Shown in pieces: positions 9,661-16,751 of a DNA stretch of 64,000 nt. Made by a program: the position numbers and the translations under genes. Source of the DNA: JAWKWH01 sp963669455 (GTDB taxonomy: Bacteria > Pseudomonadota > Alphaproteobacteria > Rhizobiales > Rhizobiaceae); NCBI GenBank assembly GCA_963669455.1, contig OY770026.1, positions 806,001 through 870,000 of the forward strand. The letters are read 5' to 3'. Every line of letters starts with the position of its first letter. Position 1 is the first letter of the stretch. The notes under the pieces were generated by a model that was given only the letters and a program-made list of their open reading frames with translations, was not told where the DNA came from and did no database searches.

Positions 9661-10740
9661 TCATCTAACGGTGATGCGGGTGACGTGGCCCATTTTCCGG
9701 CCCGGGCGGCTTTCCGTCTTTCCGTAGAGATGAATGACCGCATCCGGCTCGCCGGCCAGATCGCCTAGCCGGTCGATATCATCTGCAATGAGGTTTTCCA
9801 TCACGCAATCTGAGTGCCGGGCAGTGCTGCCCAGCGGCAGGCCGGCGACGGCGCGGATGTGCTGCTCAAATTGCGATATTGCGCAGGCCGCCTCTGTCCA
9901 GTGGCCGGAATTGTGCACGCGAGGCGCGATTTCATTGGCGATCAGGCTTCCATCTTCCATGACAAAGAATTCAATGCCCAAGACGCCGACATAATCCAGG
10001 GCGTCCAATACGGCTCTGGCTTGGTTGTATGCTTCTGTGGCGGTCTCATCGCTTATTGAGGCGGGAATGGTGGAGGTGTGAAGGATCCCGTCGCGATGAA
10101 CATTTTCAGCCGGATCGAAAGCGGTGAACTGTCCGTCTCGGCCACGCGCCGCGATGATCGAAATTTCCCGCTTAAACGAGATAAAGCCTTCCAAAATGAG
10201 CGGAACGCGGCCCATTTTTTCAAACACCCCGTCAAGCTCGGCGGCGCTTGCCTGATCAAACCGCATCTGACCCTTGCCGTCATATCCAAGGCGGCGTGTT
10301 TTCAACACACCATTGCCACCAAAATCAGCAATTGCGGCGACAAGTTCTTGCGTGCTGTCAACGCGGTGATAGGGCGCCGTGACCAGGCCGGCGCCGTTTA
10401 GGAACACCTTTTCGGCAAGTCTGTCCTGGGCGACTTCAAGGGCCTGTGGCGGCGGATAGACCGGGACTTTTTTTTCAAGCTGCCGGGCGGCGCCGACGGG
10501 AACGTTTTCAAATTCGTAGGTTACGACATCGCACGCAACAGCCAGCTCATCGAGCGCTTGCCTGTCATCATAGGCGGCAACGATCTGGCGGTTGGCGAGT
10601 TGTGCGGCCGGGCAATCCCCGCCCGGCTCCAGGATGATGGCGCGATAGGACAGTCTGGCAGCTGCCATTGCCAGCATGCGGCCGAGCTGGCCTCCGCCGA
10701 TTATCCCTATGGTCGAGCCCGGTGGAAGCGCAGCCGTCAT
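9661..10740 (-). CDS. purK: 5-(carboxyamino)imidazole ribonucleotide synthase
   Basis: ATP-grasp enzyme that carboxylates AIR to N5-CAIR using bicarbonate in purine biosynthesis. The 359 residues begin with the dinucleotide-like 'GIIGGGQLGRML' typical of PurK. The ATP-grasp core follows with 'KTRRLGYDGKGQ' and the Mg-binding 'NEIAPRVHNSGHWT'. The ATG overlaps the purE stop by four bases (ATGA), the classic translationally coupled purEK pair. Confidence 0.96.
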   Translation of the reverse strand: MTAALPPGSTIGIIGGGQLGRMLAMAAARLSYRAIILEPGGDCPAAQLANRQIVAAYDDRQALDELAVACDVVTYEFENVPVGAARQLEKKVPVYPPPQALEVAQDRLAEKVFLNGAGLVTAPYHRVDSTQELVAAIADFGGNGVLKTRRLGYDGKGQMRFDQASAAELDGVFEKMGRVPLILEGFISFKREISIIAARGRDGQFTAFDPAENVHRDGILHTSTIPASISDETATEAYNQARAVLDALDYVGVLGIEFFVMEDGSLIANEIAPRVHNSGHWTEAACAISQFEQHIRAVAGLPLGSTARHSDCVMENLIADDIDRLGDLAGEPDAVIHLYGKTESRPGRKMGHVTRITVR

Positions 10741-11222
10741 GCCTCATCTACCGGAAATTCGGCAACGCTTGCTGCCATTTTTTCACGATACGCATCAAGG
10801 CTTTCAGCGATTTTCCGGTCTGACAGCGCCAGTACGGCTGCCGCCAGCAAGGCCGAATTGATTGCGCCGGCTCTGCCTATGGCCAGCGTGCCGACCGGAA
10901 TTCCCGCCGGCATCTGCACGATGGAAAGCAGTGAATCCTCGCCGGACAGCGCTTTGGTTTCGGCAGGTACGCCAAAAACCGGAAGCGTTGTCATCGATGC
11001 CGTCATGCCAGGTAGGTGCGCCGCGCCGCCAGCACTGGCCAAAATGACCTTGAAGCCATCTTTCTTGGCATTTTTAGCAAAGTCATAAAGCCGGTCCGGT
11101 GTGCGATGGGCCGAAACGATCCGTGCCTCGTGGGATATGCCCAGTTCGTCCAGCATCCCGGCAGCATGGCGCATATTCGGCCAGTCGGACTGGCTGCCCA
11201 TGATTATTGCAACATCGGCCAT
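10737..11222 (-). CDS. purE: N5-carboxyaminoimidazole ribonucleotide mutase
   Basis: Converts N5-CAIR to CAIR, acting directly after PurK. The 161-residue class I PurE has 'MGSQSDWP' at the N-terminus and 'SAHRTPDR' carrying the active-site His, then 'ASAGGAAHLPGM' and the C-terminal octamer-forming helix. It is the first gene of the purEK operon on this strand, downstream of a small DUF465 gene. No PurR-type box or purine riboswitch was recognised upstream. Confidence 0.96.
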   Translation of the reverse strand: MADVAIIMGSQSDWPNMRHAAGMLDELGISHEARIVSAHRTPDRLYDFAKNAKKDGFKVILASAGGAAHLPGMTASMTTLPVFGVPAETKALSGEDSLLSIVQMPAGIPVGTLAIGRAGAINSALLAAAVLALSDRKIAESLDAYREKMAASVAEFPVDEA

Positions 11223-11258
11223 TTTGGTATCCCCCAGGGCACGTCTGTTATGATCTGT

Positions 11259-11462
11259 TCAAGCGATTATGTCGGGGACAATCCGGTCTTCGACTGCCTG
11301 CAAGCGGTCTTTGAGTGTCAGCTTCTTCTTTTTTAACCGCTGTATTTGCAATGGATCGCAGCCGGTCTTGATCATCGCCTCAATCGCGGCATCGAGATCA
11401 TTGTGTTCCTGCTTCAGCCGGGCAAATTGGAGGCGAATGTTTGCCTGTTCCTGTTCCGACAT
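11259..11462 (-). CDS. DUF465 (YdcH-type) small protein
   Basis: 67-residue all-helical protein: an N-terminal helix rich in Glu/Gln, then 'LDAAIEAMIKTGCDPLQIQRLKKKKLTLKDRL', the diagnostic tail of DUF465. The function of the family is unknown and no enzyme motif is present. It lies 37 bases upstream of purE on the same strand and may be co-transcribed with it. A second DUF465 gene lies divergently at 11711. Upstream, GGGATTTTTCCC (within 11493-11507) is a short palindrome near the likely start of transcription. Confidence 0.85.
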   Translation of the reverse strand: MSEQEQANIRLQFARLKQEHNDLDAAIEAMIKTGCDPLQIQRLKKKKLTLKDRLQAVEDRIVPDIIA

Positions 11463-11710
11463 GTGCGAGGCTCGATCCGTTGGTAGTTTCTTTTGGGAAA
11501 AATCCCGTCAATATGGCTAATCTATAGACCGCATGGCCGGCAAACGTAAACGAAAACGTTACCACATTCCTACTTGAAAAAAAATTGCACGAACAGATAT
11601 TCGACAAAGACGGTTTGTGATGGCAAACTGTCATGAGACTGTCGCGAATCGCCCGCGGCGGGGGTTGGCGATGGTCGTCCGAGGAACCTTTATCAAAGGG
11701 AGAATGGCCT

Positions 11711-11887
11711 ATGTCTCTTGCGACCCATATTGCAGAGCTGGAAAAGAAGCACGGCGATATTGAACGGCAGATTGACGAAGTGATGATGCATCCGTCAGCC
11801 GATCCGCTGGAAATCGCCACGCTGAAACGGCGCAAATTGGCGATCAAGGATGAAATCGTAAAACTTGCCGAACCGGTCAGACACTAG
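11711..11887 (+). CDS. DUF465 (YdcH-type) small protein, second paralogue
   Basis: 58 residues from the ATG at 11711, which has AAGGGAGA at good spacing. A longer frame from 11633 adds an Arg/Trp-rich stretch unlike the family. The helical hairpin 'HPSADPLEIATLKRRKLAIKDEI' matches the DUF465 consensus and its divergent neighbour at 11259. The stop codon TAG is the first three bases of TAGAGCGTTTT, the left end of repeat B1. Function unknown. Confidence 0.85.
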   Translation: MSLATHIAELEKKHGDIERQIDEVMMHPSADPLEIATLKRRKLAIKDEIVKLAEPVRH

Positions 11888-11986
11888 AGCGTTTTGCGGT
11901 AACTGGAACCGCGACGACGCCTGTACTCAGCTGGAACCATTGAAGCATTTTTCGCACATGTGATTCTGTTCGGGCGAAAAATGCCC
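11884..11986 (+). repeat. Intergenic repeat B1
   Basis: Repeat beginning CTAGAGCGTTTTGCGGT and ending at GGCGAAAAATGCC. It contains the inverted pair GCATTTTTCGC / GCGAAAAATGC. Close copies are at 32406-32504 (reverse), 53019-53121 (forward) and, more diverged, nested in A3 at 36416-36521. Confidence 0.85.
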
Positions 11987-12379
11987 TGGGGCGCATCCGG
12001 TTTAAGTGGAACCGCTTGACCGCCGGGAATTTGTGCACGGCTCCACCTCCGGTGGCGCTTTGCGGCGGCAGGTGAACAAGTGATATTCCCGACATTTTTG
12101 CCGGCATGATGCCGGTGCAGGTACAATGCCCGGCCCGACAGCAATGCTGCCGGGCAGGTTGTGGCTGCGGACAGGTGTAGACGCCCCGGCGTTTTTCGGG
12201 TCGATCCCATAAATGGAAACATATGTCGCGGCAAGCGATGCTGCCGCGGCATTTTTGTAGGCGTACCGGAACCTATGGCGTGTCGCGTTTAATCTGAAAC
12301 GAAGAAAAGCTGCCTCTCCCTTTGGTCGAACGCATTTTTCGTTACGTTTTTGAATCCGATAAAACGCAACACGCCTTAG
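11987..12379. other. Long gene-free region with several GC hairpins
   Basis: About 390 bases without a credible gene, between a DUF465 gene plus repeat B1 and the 3' end of acs. It begins with TCCGGTTTAA, as in the A1 terminus. Possible stem-loops include GCCCGGC...GCCGGGC near 12130-12157 and GCCGGCATGATGCCGGT near 12101-12117. It looks like decayed mosaic-repeat sequence; it might also hold the acs terminator. No RNA family was recognised. Confidence 0.4.
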
Positions 12380-14335
12380 TTAGCCTTTTTTGTTCTGCCG
12401 GTTTTCGATCAAATCGTCGACGACAGCAGGCTCGGCCAATGTCGAGGTGTCGCCCAGCGAGCCGAAATCGTCTTCTGCGATCTTGCGCAGGATACGGCGC
12501 ATGATCTTGCCCGAGCGCGTTTTGGGCAGTCCCGGCGCGAACTGAATTTTGTCCGGCGAGGCGATCGGACCGATCTCCTTCCTGACATGGGTCACCAGCT
12601 CCTTGCGCAGCGCGTCGGACGCCTTTTCGCCCGCCATCAAGGTGACATAGGCGTAGATGCCCTGGCCCTTAATGTCGTGCGGGTAGCCGACAACGGCGGA
12701 TTCGGACACCTTGTTGTGAGCGACAAGGGCCGATTCAACCTCGGCAGTGCCCATGCGGTGGCCGGAGACATTGATGACATCATCAACGCGGCCGGTGATC
12801 CAGTAATAGCCGTCCTCATCCCTGCGGCAGCCATCGCCGGTGAAGTATTTACCCTTGTAGGTGGAGAAATAGGTCTGCACGAACCGCTCATGGTCGCCAT
12901 AGACGGTGCGCATCTGGCCTGGCCAGGAATCAGCGATGCACAGATTGCCGTCGGTCGCGCCTTCCAGCACCTGGCCTTCGGCGTCGACCAGCTGCGGCTG
13001 GATGCCGAAGAACGGACGGGTGGCGGAGCCGGCCTTCAAATCCGTCGCGCCCGGCAATGGCGTGATCATGATGCCGCCGGTTTCCGTCTGCCACCAGGTA
13101 TCGACGATCGGACACTTCTTCCCGCCTACAACATTGTAATACCATTCCCAGGCTTCCGGATTGATCGGTTCGCCAACCGAACCCAGTACCCGCAGGGTTT
13201 TGCGTGACGTCGAGGTGACATGTTCGTCGCCTGCACCCATGAGCGCGCGGATGGCCGTGGGTGCGGTATAGAAGATGTTGACCTGATGCTTGTCGACCAC
13301 ATCCCAAAAGCGGCTCGCGGTCGGATAGTTCGGGACGCCCTCAAACATCAGCGTGATGGCGCCATTGGCGAGTGGCCCGTAGACGATGTAGGAGTGCCCG
13401 GTAACCCAGCCGACATCTGCAGTACACCAGTAGATGTCGCCATCATGGTAATCGAAGACATATTGATGGGTCATCGACGCCCAGACCAGATAGCCGCCGG
13501 TGGTGTGGAGAACACCCTTGGGCTTGCCGGTGGAGCCGGATGTATAGAGGATAAACAGCGGATCCTCGGCTTTCATTTTTTCAGGTCTACACTCCGGTTT
13601 GGCTGCTGCTACGGCCTTGTGATACCAGATGTCGCGCGTCTCATCCCAGTCGATGGTGTTGCCGGTGCGGCGTACAACCAGCACATTTTTGACCTTGGTG
13701 CCGGCTTTTTCTGCGATGGCAATGGCCTTGTCGGTATTGGCTTTCAGCGGAATGGACTTGCCGCCGCGAAGGCCCTCATCGGCGGTGATCACGAAGGTTG
13801 AATCGCAATCGTCGATACGGCCGGCCAGTGCATCGGGGGAAAAGCCGCCGAAAACGATGGAATGGACCGCTCCGATGCGGGCGCAGGCCAGCATCGCATA
13901 GGCCGCTTCGGGAATCATCGGCATGTAGATGGTGACCCGGTCACCCTTTTTCACGCCATTCGATTTCATCACATTAGAAAGGCGGCAAACCTGTTCGTAA
14001 AGCTCGTTATAGGTGATCTTCTTGTCGTCGTAGGGGTTATCACCCTCCCAGATGATGGCGGTCTGGGTCCCGCGCTTTTTCAAGTGCCTGTCAATGCAGT
14101 TATAGGCGATATTGGTGACGCCGTCCTCGAACCACTTGATCGAGACATCGCCATCATAGGAGGTGTTCTTGACCTTTTTATAGGGCGTGAACCAATCAAT
14201 ACGCTTGCCGTGCTTGGCCCAGAATTTCTCCGGGTTCTTGACCGATTGCCTATACCATTTCAGGTAGGTCTCATTGTCAATCAGGCCATGTTTTTTCCAG
14301 GCAACCTTGACCTTGTGTTTGCGTTGTTCGGACAT
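12380..14335 (-). CDS. acs: Acetate--CoA ligase (acetyl-CoA synthetase)
   Basis: Activates acetate to acetyl-CoA through acetyl-AMP. The 651 residues start at the ATG 14335 behind a strong GGGAGGAG; an upstream in-frame ATG at 14386 has no support. The product has the full ACS length with the AMP-binding P-loop 'YTSGSTGKPKG', 'WWQTETGG', and the C-terminal 'TRSGKIMRR' in which Lys610 is the residue acetylated by Pat-type enzymes in this family. A 133-base spacer separates it from the sterol-desaturase gene. The 3' side is the repeat-rich region. Confidence 0.97.
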   Translation of the reverse strand: MSEQRKHKVKVAWKKHGLIDNETYLKWYRQSVKNPEKFWAKHGKRIDWFTPYKKVKNTSYDGDVSIKWFEDGVTNIAYNCIDRHLKKRGTQTAIIWEGDNPYDDKKITYNELYEQVCRLSNVMKSNGVKKGDRVTIYMPMIPEAAYAMLACARIGAVHSIVFGGFSPDALAGRIDDCDSTFVITADEGLRGGKSIPLKANTDKAIAIAEKAGTKVKNVLVVRRTGNTIDWDETRDIWYHKAVAAAKPECRPEKMKAEDPLFILYTSGSTGKPKGVLHTTGGYLVWASMTHQYVFDYHDGDIYWCTADVGWVTGHSYIVYGPLANGAITLMFEGVPNYPTASRFWDVVDKHQVNIFYTAPTAIRALMGAGDEHVTSTSRKTLRVLGSVGEPINPEAWEWYYNVVGGKKCPIVDTWWQTETGGIMITPLPGATDLKAGSATRPFFGIQPQLVDAEGQVLEGATDGNLCIADSWPGQMRTVYGDHERFVQTYFSTYKGKYFTGDGCRRDEDGYYWITGRVDDVINVSGHRMGTAEVESALVAHNKVSESAVVGYPHDIKGQGIYAYVTLMAGEKASDALRKELVTHVRKEIGPIASPDKIQFAPGLPKTRSGKIMRRILRKIAEDDFGSLGDTSTLAEPAVVDDLIENRQNKKG

Positions 14336-14468
14336 ACGCGTCTCCTCCCTACTGATCCGACGATCATTGAAGCCACAACCCTGCATTCAGCGTTGATAGG
14401 CAACTAGTCGCGTTTTAGTATCAATTTGATGCACGCCACAACAGTAGACTATTGGCCACCTGGTGCTA

Positions 14469-15320
14469 TCAGTGCTTGTCCGGTTCCCAGCCAGGCCTGG
14501 CGAACAGCCGGTTGAAAATTTCCCTAAAGCTTGAAGCCGAGCGCAGATCCTTCCACAATTGGGGAAATTCGGAGAACCACACGTGGATGGGGTTGGAGCT
14601 GTTGAAGTCGCGCACCAGACCGTATCGGGGCGTTTCTTCTTCAACCTGATAGCTGCCAAACAGGCGGTCCCAGATGATAAGAATCCCTCCGTAGTTCTTG
14701 TCGAGATATTTTTGATCGGAGCCATGGTGAACCCGATGGTGGGAAGGCGTATTCAGCACGTGTTCCAATGGTCCCAACTTGCCGATTGTCTCCGTGTGTA
14801 TCCAGGTCTGGTAGGCCAGTACCGACAGAATGCCGAAGAAGACAAGTTCGGGCGGAAAGCCGATCAAGACCATCGGTATGTGCGCAACAAGTGACCAAAC
14901 GCCCTCCAGGGGGCCAAAACGAATGCCGGTGATGATGTTGAAATCCCGTGAAGAGTGGTGAACTGCATGTTGTGTCCACAGGATGCGGACCTGATGGGCT
15001 ATTCTGTGTTCCCAGTAGTAGGTGAAGTCAGCAGCAAGAACGGCAAGTGCCGCACTCCACCAGGCAAAGGGCAATGACCAGGAAATGACAGCGTCCGAAA
15101 TAATATAGTAGAGCCCGTAGGCCCCGGTCATGATGAAGATTTCGACCAGAAGGTAGGGGATCTGTGTTGAGGCGCTGGCAACCATCTCTATGATCTTTCG
15201 GCCCTTCAAGGAACCCTTGAACCAGGCTTCGGCGATCTCAATCAGGAAAATCAGCGCGCCGATGATGAAGAAGGCATCATCGATTTGTGACCCCAGTCTC
15301 TCAATAACGCTCGAATTCAT
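14469..15320 (-). CDS. Sterol desaturase / fatty acid hydroxylase family membrane protein
   Basis: 283-residue di-iron membrane oxygenase-like protein. The start is ATG 15320 with GGGAGG seven bases upstream, overlapping the TetR stop (ATGA). At least four hydrophobic segments fall in the first 130 residues. The three histidine clusters of the family are present: 'HRIAH', 'HAVHHSS' and 'HHRVHH'. Bacterial members hydroxylate or desaturate lipids, carotenoids or alkyl chains; the substrate here is unknown. Its regulator is the first gene of the same operon, so expression probably responds to a ligand of that TetR protein. Confidence 0.85.
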   Translation of the reverse strand: MNSSVIERLGSQIDDAFFIIGALIFLIEIAEAWFKGSLKGRKIIEMVASASTQIPYLLVEIFIMTGAYGLYYIISDAVISWSLPFAWWSAALAVLAADFTYYWEHRIAHQVRILWTQHAVHHSSRDFNIITGIRFGPLEGVWSLVAHIPMVLIGFPPELVFFGILSVLAYQTWIHTETIGKLGPLEHVLNTPSHHRVHHGSDQKYLDKNYGGILIIWDRLFGSYQVEEETPRYGLVRDFNSSNPIHVWFSEFPQLWKDLRSASSFREIFNRLFARPGWEPDKH

Positions 15321-15871
15321 CGTTTGCCTCCCAATCCTTTGGTCAGGGTGCGCCAGGCTAAATCTGCTGATTGTGCTGGCGTGGCCTCGCCATCCCGAAC
15401 CATTATCCATGCGCCATAAATCAGGTTTTCGTAGGTTTCTGCGATCCACCGGGTCGGAACATCTTTGGCGAATGTCCCTTCCTCCTTGGCCGCATCGATC
15501 TCTGCATGAAGCTCGCGGATATCGCGTTCATAGGCAGCTTTGATCCCGGGATCCTGCTCAACCGGTTCATGGGACAAGAACCATTGCCGGTCGGCGAGCG
15601 GTATCACAGCGCCGAGCGTCCGCTTGAGCCCGTCCGTATGACTGACAGTATCTTTGACGGCAGCTTCGATGGCTGCATTCAATTCTTCGAGTGCGGTTTT
15701 AGCCAGGGCAACCATCAAGCTGTCGCGCGAACTGAAGTGGCGGTGCAATGTTGCGCGTCCGACGCCTGCGCGCGCGGCGACATCAGCCAGAGATGCCCCG
15801 GGCCGCTTGCTGAAAGTCTGAAATGCCGCTTCCAAAACGGCTTCGCGTGATGATGGTCTGATTTCGCTCAT
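15317..15871 (-). CDS. TetR/AcrR family transcriptional regulator
   Basis: 184 residues from the ATG at 15871. The N-terminal helix-turn-helix 'SLADVAARAGVGRATLHRHFSSRDSLMVAL' is canonical TetR; the rest is an all-helical ligand/dimerisation domain of no recognised subfamily. A frame from 15898 would add nine residues encoded by the operator-like palindrome upstream, so the shorter start is preferred. Neither start has a clear Shine-Dalgarno sequence. It is co-transcribed with the downstream desaturase-family gene and most likely represses this operon. Confidence 0.88.
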   Translation of the reverse strand: MSEIRPSSREAVLEAAFQTFSKRPGASLADVAARAGVGRATLHRHFSSRDSLMVALAKTALEELNAAIEAAVKDTVSHTDGLKRTLGAVIPLADRQWFLSHEPVEQDPGIKAAYERDIRELHAEIDAAKEEGTFAKDVPTRWIAETYENLIYGAWIMVRDGEATPAQSADLAWRTLTKGLGGKR

Positions 15872-15899
15872 GAGACATATGTGTCTCATATGAGACATA
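15871..15899. promoter_or_regulatory. Probable TetR autoregulatory operator
   Basis: TGTCTCATATGAGACA at 15882-15897 is a perfect 16-base palindrome. A third half-site (TGAGACATA at 15871-15879) lies beside it, so three TGAGACA-type half-sites sit immediately upstream of the TetR start codon. Position and symmetry fit a self-repressing operator. Confidence 0.7.
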
Positions 15900-15968
15900 G
15901 ATTCAAGAGCTGATCAGAAATGTTTTTGCCCGAATGAAGAATTTTCAGGCTGGAACTTCGCTGATCTA

Positions 15969-16634
15969 TCAGCGTGATCCAAAAATCGCACTGCCCACCC
16001 TGACGCTGGTCGCGCCGAAAGCGATGGCGGTCTCATAGTCGCCCGACATGCCCATTGAGAGCTTTTCGACACCGGCGGCCCGGGTCAGTTTTTCCAATAG
16101 CGCAAAATGCGGGCCGGGGTTTTCGTCAAAAGGCGGAATGCACATCAGGCCTTCAATCTCAAGGCCATGGAGCGTACGGCAGCGCTCGACAAATTCCACC
16201 GTATTAGATGGGGCGATGCCGGCTTTTTGCGGCTCTAGGCCAGTATTGACCTGAACGTAGAGGCGGGGGGTTCGGGCTTGCGCCCTGATTTCGGCGGCGA
16301 TTGTCTTTGCGATCTTATCGCGGTCTATGGTTTCGATGACGTCGAAAAGGGCTACTGCGTCACTGGCCTTGTTTGATTGCAGCGGTCCGATCAGATGCAG
16401 CTCGACGCCTGAAAATTCTTGGCTGAGCTCCGGCCATTTGGCTTGTGCCTCCTGGACCCGGTTTTCGCCGAAAATGCGGTGTCCGGCCTGAAGGGCAGGC
16501 CGGATGTCTTCGGCGGCAAAGGTCTTGGAAACGGCAACAAGCGTCACCGGGTCCTGGCTTATTCCTGCGGCGTCCTCGGCGTTTCTGATTGCGGCTTTGA
16601 CGTTTTCCAGCCTTGTTTCGGTGTCGGTCATCAT
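15969..16634 (-). CDS. YggS family pyridoxal-phosphate homeostasis protein
   Basis: 221 residues from the ATG pair at 16634/16631; the frame extends to 16694 but the added Lys/Arg-rich stretch is not family-like. It is a single-domain TIM-barrel PLP-binding protein with the Lys of 'LVAVSKTF', 'FGENRVQEA', 'HLIGPLQSNK' and the C-terminal 'MGMSGDYETAIAFGATSVRVGSAIFG'. These proteins carry PLP and keep vitamin B6 and amino-acid pools balanced rather than catalysing a known reaction. It is divergent from leuS with about 117 bases between. Confidence 0.93.
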   Translation of the reverse strand: MMTDTETRLENVKAAIRNAEDAAGISQDPVTLVAVSKTFAAEDIRPALQAGHRIFGENRVQEAQAKWPELSQEFSGVELHLIGPLQSNKASDAVALFDVIETIDRDKIAKTIAAEIRAQARTPRLYVQVNTGLEPQKAGIAPSNTVEFVERCRTLHGLEIEGLMCIPPFDENPGPHFALLEKLTRAAGVEKLSMGMSGDYETAIAFGATSVRVGSAIFGSR

Positions 16635-16751
16635 TATGCAACTTCTTTTTTTGGAGCGCCGTTTGGCCACTCCTGCGGTTGACGCTTGCGGCAAACCATG
16701 TTGAAGGTCCGCCGTCCAATCCTTGTCTTAATATCAGGCGAATAACAGCCC

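Noticed and set aside
11884..12252. Minus-strand frame in the region after the second DUF465 gene
   Set aside because: His/Arg/Pro-rich translation of repeat and hairpin sequence, no start signals; consistent with noncoding DNA.
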